In this document: in pieces, positions 1 to 12,459 of the stretch
Numbering within the stretch: position 1 is the stretch's first letter
Layout: every line of letters begins with the position of its first letter
From: Liolophura sinensis
Taxonomy: Eukaryota > Mollusca > Polyplacophora > Chitonida > Chitonidae
Assembly: GCF_032854445.1 (NCBI RefSeq)
Contig: NC_088301.1
Coordinates: 28,382,402 to 28,446,401, forward strand
Direction: 5' to 3'
DNA length: 64,000 bases
Position numbers and translations under genes: made by a program
The notes under the pieces: generated by a model
What the model saw: only the letters and a program-made list of their open reading frames with translations
What the model was told of the DNA's origin: nothing
The model's database searches: none

Positions 1-1790
1 TTTTTCTGGAAATAACTCTCCACCGTCGAATTCCAAGTAAATTGGGATAAGGAGACATCAAGATCATTCATGTGAGACAACATGTCCATATGAACAAAAT
101 AAAATAGCCCTACTTAATTTCTAAGATAAAGATATTGGTCCAAAGTACATTTTAAATTCTTCAACCATAACGAAAGTTATCACGACACTGCAGATATGAC
201 TTTCAAGCACTATAGTAGGCACAATGTGCTAAGTAGTACAAATGAAATGGTATTTGCTTGACATACTTCCTTTTCAGCCATTTCATGAGGATTTCATTCA
301 TTGTATGAATAAAATCAAAGCGCTCTTCAAAAAGCCCGTCCCCAATTCATATTGTATTATACATGGATCTTCAGCTGCTTGGTTGTCGTCCAGGGAAAGG
401 CAAATTTTAATGAGTTAAATTGAGTTAAATAATTACATTGACGGTATATTTACATACACCTGTATTGTTGCATTCTTTGGCCTGTACACATATTTGTTAA
501 GAAATATTTTGTGATGTGTGGATTTTTATGATTCTGATTATTTTATTTTCTAAAACTTAATAATAGTAGTAATAAATGCATCTTGCTTAGGTCAAAGAAA
601 ACAATTCTGGGTATGAGAAAGATATAGCTGACAGATTTCCTTGACAAGGAGATAAGTCTGAATTCCTTTTTAAGTCTGAGGACTATATTGTCTTTCTAAA
701 AATTCCACCGTGGTTTGCTGGGCTAGGATGTTATATACATTAGGTTGTGAATAAACAGACCATGTGTCCTAAAGAGAATATGGCGTTAAACAGTAATCAA
801 ATAAATAAATACATAAATAAAGCAAGTAACTTTATGGTAGCGCCACATATGAAAACCCTATAGCATGGAGACGCCAAATTTAGTTTCAAGTTAAATGTTT
901 TCACTTAGAGAATTCCGGAGCAATAAAGCGGGCGATCACTTGTCCACCAGTGAAATCTGATATATGTGGATGTAAGCTTCTGCGGTATAACAAAATAAAC
1001 TCGGTCATGCATGAAAGTCAGAGGTCAGACACACAGAATTTAGACGCTTGAACCTTTCTCTGCCATAAGAGGAAATAATGTGTGGGGTGTGTTAAGAAGT
1101 AAACTCTGAAAAACTTACTTGATATCTTTGGCAAAATAAGCTGTCTTAAATATTCAATGTTTTTCGCACTTTACAAATTATTTTCTCAAGCTACATATGT
1201 GTATTTTTGGGGTTATAAATAAGGCTATACAACAGCAGCAAAGACCTTGTTTGTCCTTATCAAGGAACTGAGCGTAACAATTCGCCAGGCTTTATATCTC
1301 TGCAAGTTTTTACATACTAATTAAATGGCCATTGAACGTTAATTGACAACAAGAGCACTGTGAACAGCTATGCACAGGCAGAGATCAAAAGGGATTACAA
1401 CATTAAGCGTCAGAAGTTTACTGTACACAGAATAAAGCAATAATAATAGTCATGTACATAAAACATATAACATTTCTAAGTAACAATAAACAACCTATGG
1501 TTAATTACCACACAAGTGTCATCAGGCTGGCGAAGAGCTATTATATAACTTATAGGGCTTCCATTCAAATCGGGCTAACACTTAGTTTTAAAAACGTTTC
1601 CTAAACATGTAACAAACCCTGGTATCCATCACCTTACATACATACTTATACATTATATGTTATATATATTTCTCAGAAATAAACAAGGCAACAGTCCTCC
1701 GCATATAGATTTTAGCTGTACCAAAACGACATATAACTTATCTATTGTCCTCATAAGTGTGTGTCAATCAATCAGTTAAATCTTTATTAG
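1..1790. other. A+T-rich DNA, no gene seen
   Basis: This stretch has no long open frame on either strand and no recognisable repeat structure, only short A/T-rich runs and simple TAAATA-type stretches near 800-825. I see nothing supportable in it apart from its position next to the minisatellite that starts near 1,800. Confidence 0.6.
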
Positions 1791-1799
1791 AAGTTAATT

Positions 1800-4700
1800 T
1801 GGTAATCATCAATGTTGTACTGCATACCTGAAGGATGGAAAACTTTATACCTATAAAGGTTGAACTTTATACCTATAGGAAGGTAAATCAGCCACCGTCC
1901 TTCTCATGGATGTTGTACTCTATAGCTATAGAAAGGTAAACTGGTCACCGTCCTCCTTGTGGATGTTGAATTTTATACATGTAGAAAGGTTAATTAGCCA
2001 CTCTCCTTCTCGTGGATGTTGTACTTTATAACTATAGGAAGATAAATTTTCCACCGTCCTCCTCGTGGATGTGGTACCTTATACGTATGGGAAAGCAACT
2101 TAACCACCGTCTTCCTCATGGATGTTGTACTTTATACCAGTAGGAATGTAAATTAGCCAACGTCCTCCTCATGGATGTTGTACCTCATGCTTACATGGAG
2201 GTACGTTAGCCACCGTCCTCCTCGTGGATGTTGTACCTTATACCTACATGGAGGTAAATTAGCCACCGTCCTCCTTATGGATGTTGTACTTTATACCAGT
2301 AGGAAGGTAAATTAGGCACCGTCCTCCTCGTGGATGTTGTACCTGACACCTCCAGAAAGGTAAACTAGCCACCGTCCTCCTCGTGGATGTTGTACTTTAT
2401 ACCAGTAGGAAGGTAAACTAGTCACCGTCCTCCTCGTGGATGTTGAAGTTTATACCTATAGAAAGGTAAACTAGTCACCGTCCTCCTCGTGGATGTTGAA
2501 TTTTATACATGTAGGAAGGTAAATTAGCCACCGTCCTCCTCGTGGATGTTGTACTTTATACCTGTAGGAAGGTAAATCAGCCACCGTCCTGCTCATGGAT
2601 GTTGTACTTTATACCAGTAGAAAGGTAAACTAGTCACCGTCCTCCTCGTGGATGTTGAACTTTATACCTATAGAAAGGTAAACTAGTCACCGTCCTCCTC
2701 ATGGATGTTGTACTTTATACCTATAGGACGGTAAATCAGCCACCGTCCTCCTCGAGGATGTTGTACTTTATGGCTATAGGAAGGTAAATTAGCCACCGTC
2801 CTCCTCCTTGTACTTTATACCTATATGAAGGTAAATTAGCCACCGTCCTCCTCGTGGATGTTGTACCTCATGCTTACATGGAGGTAAGTTAGCCACCGTC
2901 CTCCTCGTGGATGTTGTACCTTATACCCACATGGAGGTAAATTAGCCACCGTCCTCCATATGGATGTTGTACTTTATACCAGTAGGAAGGTAAATTAGGC
3001 ACCGTCCTCCTCGTGGATGTTGTACCTGACACCTCCAGAAAGGTAAACTAGCCACCGTCCTCCTCGTGGATGTTGTACTTTATACCAGTAGGAAGGTAAA
3101 CTAGTCACCGTCTTTCTCGTGGATGTTGAAGTTTATACCTATAGAAAGGTAAACTAGTCACCGTCCTCCTCGTGGATGTTGTACTCTATACCTATAGGAA
3201 GGTAAACTGGTCACCGTCCTCCTCGTGGATGTTGAATTTTATACATGTAGGAAGGTAAAAAAGCCACCGTCCTCCTCGTGGATGTTGTATTTTATACCTA
3301 CATGAAGGTAAATTAGCCACCGTCCTCCTCGTGGATGTTGTACTTTATACCTGCAGGAAGTTAAATTAGCCACCGTCCTCCTCGTGGATGTTGTACTTTA
3401 TGGCTAAAGGAAGGTAAATTAGCCACCGTCCTCCTCGTGGATGTTGTACTTTATACCTATATGAGGGTAAATTAGCCACCGTCCTCCTCATGGATGTTGT
3501 ACCTCATGCTTACATGGAGGTAAGTTAGCCACCGTCCTCCTCGTGGATGTTTTACCTTATACCTACATGTAGGTAAATTAGTCATCGTCCTCCTTACGGA
3601 TGTTGTACTTTATACCTATATAAAGGTAAAATAGCCACCGTCCTCCTCGTAGATGTTGTACCTTATACCTATGGGAAAGCAAATTAGCCACCGTCCTCCG
3701 CGTGGATGTTGTACCTCATGCCTACATGGAGGTAAGTTAGCCACCGTCCTCCTCATGGATGTTATACTTTATACCAGTAGGAAGGTAAATTAGGCACAGC
3801 CCTCCTCGTGGATGTTATACCTGACACCTCCAGAAAGGTAAACTAGCCAACGTTCCCTTCGTGGATGTTGTACTTTACACCTGAGGAAAGGTAAATTAGC
3901 CACCGTCCTCTTTGTGGATGTTGTACCTAATACCTGCAGGAAGGTAAACTGGCCACCGTCCTCCTCATGGATGTTGTACTTTATACCTATAGTAAGGTAA
4001 ATTAGCCTCCGTGTTCTTTGTAGATGTTGTACCTGATACCTGCAGGAAGGTAAACTGGTCACCGTCCTGCTCATGGATGTTGTACCTTATACCTGCAGGA
4101 AGGTAAATTAGCCACCGTCCTCCTCGTGGATGTTGTACTTTATGGCTATAGGAAGGTAAATTAGCCACCGTCCTCCTCGTGGATGTTGTACTTTATACCT
4201 ATATGAGGGTAAATTAGCCACCGTCCTCCTCATGGATGTTGTACCTCATGCTTACATGGAGGTAAGTTAGCCACCGTCCTCCTCGTGGATGTTTTACCTT
4301 ATACCTACATGTAGGTAAATTAGTCATCGTCCTCCTTACGGATGTTGTACTTTATACCTATATAAAGGTAAAATAGCCACCGTCCTCCTCGTAGATGTTG
4401 TACCTTATACCTATGGGAAAGCAAATTAGCCACCGTCCTCCGCGTGGATGTTGTACCTCATGCCTACATGGAGGTAAGTTAGCCACCGTCCTCCTCATGG
4501 ATGTTATACTTTATACCAGTAGGAAGGTAAATTAGGCACAGCCCTCCTCGTGGATGTTATACCTGACACCTCCAGAAAGGTAAACTAGCCAACGTTCCCT
4601 TCGTGGATGTTGTACTTTACACCTGAGGAAAGGTAAATTAGCCACCGTCCTCTTTGTGGATGTTGTACCTAATACCTGCAGGAAGGTAAACTGGCCACCG

Positions 4701-5405
4701 TCCTCCTCATGGATGTTGTACTTTATACCTATAGTAAGGTAAATTAGCCTCCGTGTTCTTTGTAGATGTTGTACCTGATACCTGCAGGAAGGTAAACTGG
4801 TCACCGTCCTGCTCATGGATGTTGTACCTTATACCTGCAGGAAGGTAAATTAGCCACCGTCCTCCTCGTGGATGTTGTACTTTATGGCTATAGGAAGGTA
4901 AATTAGCCACCGTCCTCCTCGTGGATGTTGTACTTTATACCTATATGAGGGTAAATTAGCCACCGTCCTCCTCATGGATGTTGTACCTCATGCTTACATG
5001 GAGGTAAGTTAGCCACCGTCCTTCTCGTGGATGTTGTACCTGATACCTGCAGTAAGGTAAAGTAGCCACCGTCCTCCTCGTGGAGGTTCTACCTGATACC
5101 TATAGGAAGGTAAACTAGCAACCGTCCTCCTCGTGGATGTTGTACTTTATGGCTATAGGAAGGTAAATTAGCCACCGTCCTCCTCGTGGATGTTGTACTT
5201 TATACCTATATGAGGGTAAATTAGCCACCGTCCTCCTCGTGGATGTTGTACCTTTTACCTGGAGGAAGGTAAATTAGCCACTGTCCTTCTCGTCGATGTT
5301 GTATCTTATGCCAGTAGGAAGGTAAATTAGCCACCGTCCTCCTCGTGGATGTTATACTTTATACCTATGGGGAGGTGAACTAGGCAAGGTCCTCCTCGTG
5401 GATCT
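1800..5405. repeat. 53-bp minisatellite array (about 65-68 units)
   Basis: Head-to-tail units of about 53 bp share the core CACCGTCCTCCTCGTGGATG, followed by TTGTACTTTATACC and a GGAAGGTAAATTAGC block. Units differ mainly in the central segment (TATACCTATAG, CATGCTTACATGG, GACACCTCCAG and others), giving recognisable variant types. There are no unique spacers. Open frames read across the array on the minus strand (for example near 3,790-4,910) are repeat artefacts, because 53 is not a multiple of three and the frame rotates each unit. Degenerate fragments of the same unit continue near 5,630-5,690. Confidence 0.95.
3411..5021. repeat. 742-bp higher-order repeat inside the minisatellite
   Basis: Within the 53-bp array, the succession of variant units from about 3,411 recurs from about 4,153 with an offset of 742 bp, exactly fourteen 53-bp units. 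The match appears essentially identical by eye until about 5,021, so the block is a little over two higher-order units. A one-base difference (GGCTAAAGG near 3,400 against GGCTATAGG near 4,142) marks its left edge. A weaker, older recurrence with an offset of about 683 bp links the unit order near 2,160-2,500 to 2,840-3,180. Confidence 0.85.
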
Positions 5406-6778
5406 TTAATATTTTTTCTTCAAGTTAGTGATGGAGGACTATTAGGTTACTAATTAACAATGACACATTAGAGAAGGTCTTCAGGGTTACAGTAATGTCT
5501 GTGTTTTCGGATAATAAGGGGTTTAAAGTGTTGAGAATTTATCTGCTCGTCTATAGGCCTATATAAATATACAGGCCTATAGTCTCGTACCTTGCCCAAT
5601 TATTCGTAAACGAACAAGTTACTTGTTCCGTTCTGCTCATGGATGTCCGTTCTCCTCGTGGACGTTCTCCTCATGGATGGCGGCTGCCCAGTGCTACTCC
5701 TTCAAACGGTTTGAACGTGCTGTGAGACAAAACGAGACTCGGTTAACCCACAATGCAATGTTTTGTGATAAGGGAGATAAGTCCGGAAGAGAGGAATAAA
5801 TGTACATACGTACACAGACCCCCATTACAACTTCCGTGTTTTTGGTAGGGTTGTAGTTCTGTGTATTTTAGGGTATGAAGCCTTTTTTTGCTCCCAGGTG
5901 GCCATTTTTGGTGTACAGGTGCATGTTTGGTATTAAAATGATGGAAAGTGTCAAAACTTTGAGGAGGTATGAGCTTTATTGATGAAAGTTTGAAATTCTG
6001 GGCGAGAGGACACAAAGTGCGAGGTAGTGATGAGGCTGCGAGTGACGTCCCCTGGGCGTTGCTAGGCACGCCTCCCAGCTGACGGCATGGAAAGGTCCAG
6101 ATTTTGACGGTCAACCTATGTCAAGATTTTTATGGCTCGTTTCTCACAGGCTGGGCCAGGTATGCACCAAAGCTTATTGGCCACGGAATGTCTGGGACTG
6201 AGCTACAGCGCTAGACGTTAACATTGTCGCTTATGGAAAATTAATGGGGGTCTGAGGCCATACACCGACTGTAACCTGTTAGCGGAAGAGAAGGTTTAAG
6301 GCCTTATTCTCAAACTGGTTTTCAGGAATTCATAGGCGGCGGAACTGGGGGCTGAAGCACCCTGCCCCCCACCCCCTGAAATTAAAGTGGGGAGGCTAAG
6401 GTATACTAATGGCTGCTACTTCGACTGCACCCCCCCCCCCCCTACTCCTAAATAATATTGCTCTGAAACAAACATTTATAAGTAGGTTTATTTTATTTAA
6501 AGCGAGGTAGTCGGATCAAGGTTTGAAAATTGAAACGCCACGTATGATAGAGTTTGTTAAATATAGGTTATGTGCAAAATTACAGCTTTCAGCTCGTCCC
6601 ATATTCGTGTAGTAAGGCTCCAAACTTTAAACATTTTTGACCGAATTTTCCAAACAAACGACCAGTCCCCGACCGCTACCGATGATAGATTCGGGTCCAT
6701 TCGGAAAGGTAGTCATGTGACGCCATAGCTGTCAGTCATAGTGCACAGAAAATACGAGTGAGTGTGCGAGAAAGAAAA
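5406..6778. other. Unassigned DNA with a poly-C run
   Basis: No gene can be supported. A 123-codon open frame on the minus strand (5,743-6,114) shows no domain or codon pattern I recognise. A run of 13 C lies at 6,430-6,442. Degenerate pieces of the minisatellite (CTCATGGATG, CTCGTGGACG) occur at 5,630-5,690. Confidence 0.5.
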
Positions 6779-6820
6779 AGAGTGAGTGAGTGAGTGAGTG
6801 CTTAGGGTTTAACGTCGTAG
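6779..6820 (+). repeat. Fragment of a molluscan-type SINE (GAGT repeat plus GTTTAACGTCGTA)
   Basis: Tandem GAGT units are followed by GCTTAGGGTTTAACGTCGTA. In established knowledge this combination is the start of a short interspersed element very common in bivalve and gastropod genomes. Only the first ~40 bp are recognisable. It is useful mainly as a taxonomic hint. Confidence 0.5.
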
Positions 6821-7770
6821 TAGAAAGAAAAAGAGAAAATGCATGCAGAGTACAGAGAAGGATAGGCCTAAGTTGCTTAACTTATGATAAAAACTTTTAT
6901 CCCGTTTCACTGGGAAAAAACAATCCGGTGCTGAAGTTGATTAGTGTTTCGGTACAATTGTTATTGGAACATTGCATACATTTATAGATAACAACATTGT
7001 TATCAAAGTAGCGTATATACAATGTACCCTGTTACCTGGGTCATGTGGTTAATGTAAGGGTCACTTGTAAATCGTGGCAGACTGACAATAAACGCCCAGT
7101 GATTAAAAACAGTTACATGGGGAAAGCCAAGGTCCGAGCGCTATAGATTATTTGGACTATCAAACTCAAGGCGCTATGTCCTAACGTGATGAAACAATGT
7201 ATCGTTAGCGTACAACGTGTAATTCATTACACCAGCTCTGAAGGGCTGTAATTACGTATACTATCACAGGCCTGTCTTGTTCCATAAGGTTACTTTGAAC
7301 ACCTCTGTACTTCCCTTACTGGCTTCAGTATACTACTGCTGGGCACCAAATACTTTGCTTGTCCGTAGTCACAGTCGTCTAAGCTATCAATTTGCAGGTA
7401 GGTGTGCCCATGTGTTATCATTAGTAAAACCCACACAAGCATAAAACCATAGTGGAAATTGGTTAAATTCCAACTCCAATCGCTATGTTTAAATACATAC
7501 TCCTCACAGTGAGGGGAATCATGTATACAATTACCTCTGTCACTATTAGGCAAGTTAGACTTTTGACATGCATTCTGGCAAATTGTTTAAGGTCAATCTC
7601 AGAAGTAATGGCCTAGAAAGAACCATAATCAACATTGAGCACTAAAAACAATTCTCAAAAAAATTAAACAAAATAAAAGAAAAGATTAAACACGCACAAA
7701 ATATGCTACAAATGTCAGTAGTTAACTCCCTTGTATTAGCTGTTAGGAGTATGCATTCCAACATGGCGGT
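6821..7770. other. Unassigned DNA, no gene seen
   Basis: Short open frames on both strands (for example 7,290-7,553 minus) have no recognisable domain. No repeat structure is evident until the satellite-like units that begin near 7,770. Confidence 0.5.
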
Positions 7771-9497
7771 TGGAGTTATGTTTAACATATTTATATTTTT
7801 CATGACGTCATATAAAAATGCCCAGCTGCGTTAACAACCCCTTGGATCCCAGCGAAATTTTTCAAACTTTTTTTCATCACGTGCCGATGGTATGCGTTGC
7901 TCGGCATCCTTTAATACCTTATTTCTGTACTTGAGTGCTAAATTTAATTTTTAGAACAAACGGTATCAGATGCGTTGTGTTTTCTGTATACAAATGATGT
8001 AGTAAAGAAGTGCATGCACATGTAGGCTTCGACTTGGAAGTAAAAGAATTGCTCGGTCATTCAAACGAACTGGGCCCAAAGATTCGAGATGTTCTGGGCC
8101 ACCAAACAGTACATTACTTGTGGTGAAATGTTTAATATAGCAACATACAGTGGCGATGGTTCATCTTAAGGTATTGCAGCACATTGTAGCTGATGTCAAT
8201 CAGCAAATTCATGAGGCAAAATGTCATATTGGGTAAAATTATTGAAATGCGGTTGAAAAGGAGCCGATCCCACGTACTTTTCAACGAGAAATCGAATGGT
8301 GCAAACCGCATTGCTCTCCGACCATTAGTGTTAGCTGTAGCTCATGTTAAATCTTGGATAACATCCTATTGAAATGCCCAGCAACGTTAGAAACTCCTTG
8401 TCAATCAGCGAAATTTTTCAAACTTGTTTTCATCACGTTTCAATGACATGCGTTGCTCGACATCGTTTGACACCTTAATTATGTAGTTGAGTGCTAAATT
8501 GCATTTTTAGAACAGACGGTATCAGATGCGTTCTATTTTCTGTATACAAATAATGATTTATGGTAGTAGGCCTACATGCAGATGAAGAGTTCGACTTGGA
8601 AGTAAAACAATTGCTCAGTCATTCAAATGGACTGGGACCAAAGATTTGAGATGTTCAGGGCTTATCAAACGGTACATTACTTGTAGCGGAATGTTTAATA
8701 CAGAAACATCCAGTGGCGATGGTACACCTAAAGGAATTGCAGCCCATTGTAGGTTATGTCACTCAGTAAATTCGTAAGGCAAAATATCATACTCGGTAAA
8801 CTTATTTAAATGCTGATCTAGCTGCAGCGCCATTTAAATCAGCAAAGTGATCAGGCAAAAATGCGAAAGTGGAAAAATTCTTCAGATGCGTTTGCAAAGA
8901 AGCTAATTCGACGTATTTTGTGACGAGAAATCGAATGGTGCAAACCACATTGCTCTCCGACCAATATTTGTGGCTGTAGTGGCGTTTAAATCATGGTTGA
9001 CGTCGGATTTTACACTTTAGAATTTAGAGAAATTTGCAATTTTTTTTAACACTCGTCAATTTGCTGACATTATTCCACATCTTTTAGCACCTTACTTCTG
9101 TGAGTCAGTGTTAAATTGTAGTTTTTAAAACAGACTGTATCAAGTACCTTACATTTTCTATATACAAATGATGTACAGTAATACATGTAGGTAAAGCCAT
9201 TGGGTTTGTCTTGGACTTAGAAGTAACATAATTTCTATGTCAGTTAAATGAGCTTGGCCCACAGACTGCACGTGTTCTGGGCTACCGAACAGCACATTTG
9301 CTACAGCTGAAAGTTTTAAATAGAGATGACCAGTCGCGATGATACAGACCACATTGTAGCTGTTCTCCAACCAATATTTGTAGCTGTAACGGGGTTTAAA
9401 TCATGGTTGACGTAACATTTGCGTGCCCAGCCAAGGATTTTACACTTCAGAAACCAGCGAAATTTGCAATTTTTAACACTCGTGGCGATGGTACATA
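7771..9497 (+). repeat. Satellite array A, left part (units about 560-615 bp)
   Basis: About three diverged units share ordered landmarks: GCCCAGC...AGCGAAATTT, a TTTGACACCTTA-type segment, TTTTCTGTATACAAATGATG, CGACTTGGAAGTAA, CAGTGGCGATGGTAC, ACATTGTAGCTGATGTCAATCAGCAAA, and ATCGAATGGTGCAAACC...TTGCTCTCCGACCA. The CGATGGT landmark recurs near 8,153, 8,712 and 9,335. The array is interrupted at 9,498 by the Gypsy element and resumes at 38,016. No coding function is apparent. Confidence 0.8.
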
Positions 9498-10235
9498 TGT
9501 AGAGATCGTAGGTAATCAGCAATGTTGTTCTAAGGGACATAACTCTTAGGTGTTAGACAGGAGGGGAATCCCCAATAGGTGCGTTGACGCGGAGTGAAAC
9601 CATCGTTCTGATTGGTTGATCGGGAGGATGAGACTTTTTGTCCGCCATCCTCCATTAAAAGTTACAGGTAGGATTAAGAGGCCATCTGCCCCTCGGCATC
9701 ACACCATTTAGTTCTTGTTGTGTTTTAGTGTCAGCTGACCTATAAAAACTGATATAATGTGGTTAGCTTTGAAGATATTTTTGGAAGAATAGTTCGCTTA
9801 CTGTTTGGCAAGGTGTTGTTGTTGTTGTTACAAGCCCAAGAGCGTTAAATCCTTGCTAGAATTAGCCTGAGATGGTACACTAGTATGGCAGATTTCATAG
9901 TTTTTGAGGCATTTGTATTTATGATACAAGTAACCCTAACAGTTAAGTGTAGTTGCGTGTGTCACAAGGTAACTCAATCAGTAATTCAGTCAGTGTTCGA
10001 ACGGGTGTGCATGAACCCACTAGTGATTGTAGCGGTTCATGGGAGACAACTCTCAATGACATTTTAATTCAGGGGGGAATACTCTGTCCGGAATTGTAAT
10101 GTAATATCATTGTATACGATGGATGAGACTGGTTGTCCGCCAATTTCCATTAAAAGTTCTATGCCATCTAAATAATTTGTCTCGTCTCGTCTGTGTGTTA
10201 GTCCTACATTGCGCCAGACCATAGGAAAGGCAACA
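9498..10235 (+). repeat. Gypsy 5' long terminal repeat
   Basis: It begins TGTAGAGATCGTAGG, ends GGCAACA, and matches 37,239-38,015 in direct orientation over its whole length, with indels. It contains a TATAAAAACTGATAT segment (about 9,741) that may serve as a promoter. A GGATGAGACT...CCATTAAAAG module is present near 9,626 (partly deleted) and again near 10,120. A possible primer-binding site TTTGGCGAGCTTGCC follows at about 10,237. Small open frames inside the LTR are not considered genes. Confidence 0.85.
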
Positions 10236-10291
10236 GTTTGGCGAGCTTGCCAGGATAAGACGAATGTGTGCCAGTCAGCGGTAGTGAGGTA

Positions 10292-10322
10292 CTCGGTCTC
10301 CATGGGTTCTGTGGAGACCGAG
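10292..10322 (+). promoter_or_regulatory. Perfect 11-bp inverted repeat around the putative gag start codon
   Basis: CTCGGTCTCCA and TGGAGACCGAG are exact reverse complements separated by 9 nt. The putative gag ATG (10,302) lies at the stem-loop junction. In an RNA transcript this would form a GC-rich hairpin just downstream of the primer-binding region, where retroelements often carry dimerisation, packaging or translation signals. Function is inferred from position only. Confidence 0.5.
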
Positions 10323-11229
10323 TTCGAGATTAAGGGTTTATTGTACCAACAGGCCCCAGAAAAACTACTTGATTCCATTAATAAGCTGAAGATTCCTGTG
10401 AAATTAGAAGACAGTGGAAAAACCGAGTGGCTACGCGCTATCGAAAAATACATAGCCGTATTCTCTGCAGATGAGGGAGATAGACCACCACGTCTAGTCC
10501 AGCTACTCAAAACTTTGAACACAGCCATGGAAGGTAGCAAACAAGTTCTTGCTGATGAGAAGTCAGCTGACAACCACAAGGTTTTCAAAAAGGACTTGAA
10601 ACTCACTGGACAAAGAAATGGATCAGCTGGTATCCGTTTTACTTATTTGACACGTCAGCTACAAGCTGAAGAAGTACAGTGAAGCAGAGATTCTTGATGT
10701 AGTCGCGACAGCAATCCACCCATCACGGCGCCTTTGAAGTTATCTGGAGGGAAAACAGATCTGGGCTTGCCTGTGTTAAGGAAATTGCTCCGACGATACT
10801 TCAAAGAAGATTCAGATACAGACCTGTATAAACTGTTGTGTGAAGCCTCACAAGACACCACAGAAGACACCTTATACTTCACCTTGAGAATTCTGGACCT
10901 GGGACAAAAAGTTGTTTTTGCGTCACGAGACGATGATTCCGGGTTAATGTATGATCCTCTGTTAGAGCGAAGAAGGACATTGCGTTCTATCCATACTGGC
11001 CTCAGGGATGTGGCTCTCAGTCATGAAGGAGTTGTTGGAGGGAAACCCAACAGATGAAGAAATTGTTGATGCAGTTACAAAGTCCATGTCTGCGTATGAA
11101 TAGAGACAAAACAAAAAGTGGGACAGTAAAAATCAAGAAGGCCAGAGTACACTTAGCACAGGCAGATGGAGAAACAACCGGTGATGCAGTAGACAATGTG
11201 ACTGATCCTGTTTGTGACTTAAAAACAGA
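10302..11229 (+). pseudogene. gag: Gypsy gag, 5' part (capsid-like), frameshifted
   Basis: The reading starts at ATG 10,302 and continues through at least three frames (10,302-10,682, then 10,734-11,057, then to 11,229). It contains the pattern LRRYFKEDSDTDLYK followed by a helical segment with LRSIHTGLRD, which resembles the gag capsid region of Gypsy elements of fish and molluscs. It breaks off in a KTE codon context at 11,229, where the LINE begins, and the frame resumes coherently at 30,774 after the LINE. Gag would form the intracellular particle that packages element RNA. The frameshifts make it non-functional. Confidence 0.75.
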
Positions 11230-11420
11230 ATAAATGAATGAATGATTACGGCATGTTCAGACATGTTTAAAATCAGATAAGAAAAAAAAAACAACAGTTA
11301 AAACTCGAAAACCAATATATCTTAAAACTAGTACATCTAGAAATCTATATGTGTATAAATTTTTTTATCTGGCAATATTTATCACAATTAAAATTATATT
11401 TTAGGATATAGTCCAATGGC

Positions 11421-12240
11421 CTACAAATATTTTACGACAACATCGCCAGTGATGCTGTCAAATAAATCATTTATAGAGTTGACTGTGTAGAAACTTTGCC
11501 GAACATGGGCCAAGTCTACACAGTCAACCAGGATATGTTTGATGCCATACTGAGCATCACATGCAACACACTCTGGAGCACTGCTCCCATCTAAGATGAA
11601 ATGGGTCAGATGAAAATGCCCAATACGACACGTAGTTAAAATTAATTGGTCTCCAAAAATATTAGAATTGTAGCCAATGGCATGCAGTTGACTATGGATC
11701 TGCAAATTCCATTCATCCTGCCAAAGGCGACGAATATATTTAAGAATATTTGGGCGAAAGTCAAAATACGGGACTTTAACAGGAGATACAGATTTATTTA
11801 AGGCAGCCTTCGCTTCCCTGTCTACGACTGTGTTTCCATGAATACCAATATGACTTGGTATCCAACAGAATATGATGTCTTTACCTCTTTTAACCAGTTA
11901 TCTGTGCGAAGCTATAATTTCAAGAATTAATGGATTTTTAAATTTATTATTCTCAATTGCAAAAAGGCAAGACAACGAGTCAGTGCATATCACTGCCCTC
12001 TGGGCACGCCCAGAGGAAACATATGATAAGGCCAAGAGTATAGCTCTGGCCTCTGCAGAAAAGATAGAAGATGAGGGTGGTAGACGAAGAGAAGTGACCC
12101 GCTGTTCTAAGACAGCAGCTGCCGCAACTCTGTCCCCATCCTTTGACCCATCGGTATATATAAATTTGCAATCCGGATAATTAGCATTGATTTCCGCAAA
12201 ACTTTGCCGAATTATAAGAGGATTTGTATGTGATTTATTA
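11421..12240 (-). pseudogene. LINE ORF2: RNase H and C-terminal zinc-binding region
   Basis: On the minus strand, 12,210-11,880 encodes an RNase H core with the signature FIYTDGSKDG, a central region with an SSIFSAEARAIALAL pattern, and a conserved ICTDSLS aspartate. An in-frame stop interrupts it at about 11,900. Downstream (11,705-11,421) is a Cys/His region, ECVACDAQYGIKHILVDC, like the C-terminal zinc motif of I/Nimb-type LINEs. RNase H would remove RNA from the RNA:DNA hybrid during target-primed reverse transcription. Frameshifts between segments indicate decay. Confidence 0.75.
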
Positions 12241-12459
12241 TGTTTTCGTAGATCAAATATTAGTTTAGGTTATGGAAGAAGCCAAGGAGGAGACTTCGGA
12301 AAAGAAACCGGAGCTATGTCCCCAAGTTTAATGTTGGCTTCCAAAATATAGTCCATAACACGAACACCGAACGAATGGGTCTTGCTACGACATTTAGTAT
12401 ATTTGTATACGTATAATGGATTGAAAACACAGTCGTAGGCAGGGTTTGTTGGGTGTGCT

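Noticed and set aside
3790-4910. Repeat-containing protein genes on the minus strand (repeating YNIHEE / NLP motifs)
   Set aside because: The frames arise from the 53-bp minisatellite. The unit length is not a multiple of three, and identical frames recur only because of the 742-bp duplication.
1800-5405. CRISPR-like array
   Set aside because: Units are contiguous 53-bp tandem repeats with variation spread through the unit. There are no constant repeats separated by unique spacers, and the genome is eukaryotic.
5743-6114. 123-aa minus-strand gene
   Set aside because: No start context, domain, repeat of the frame elsewhere or coding pattern supports it.
9158-10067. Short open frames in the satellite and the Gypsy LTR
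   Set aside because: They lie in repeats whose other copies carry stops and shifts at the same place.
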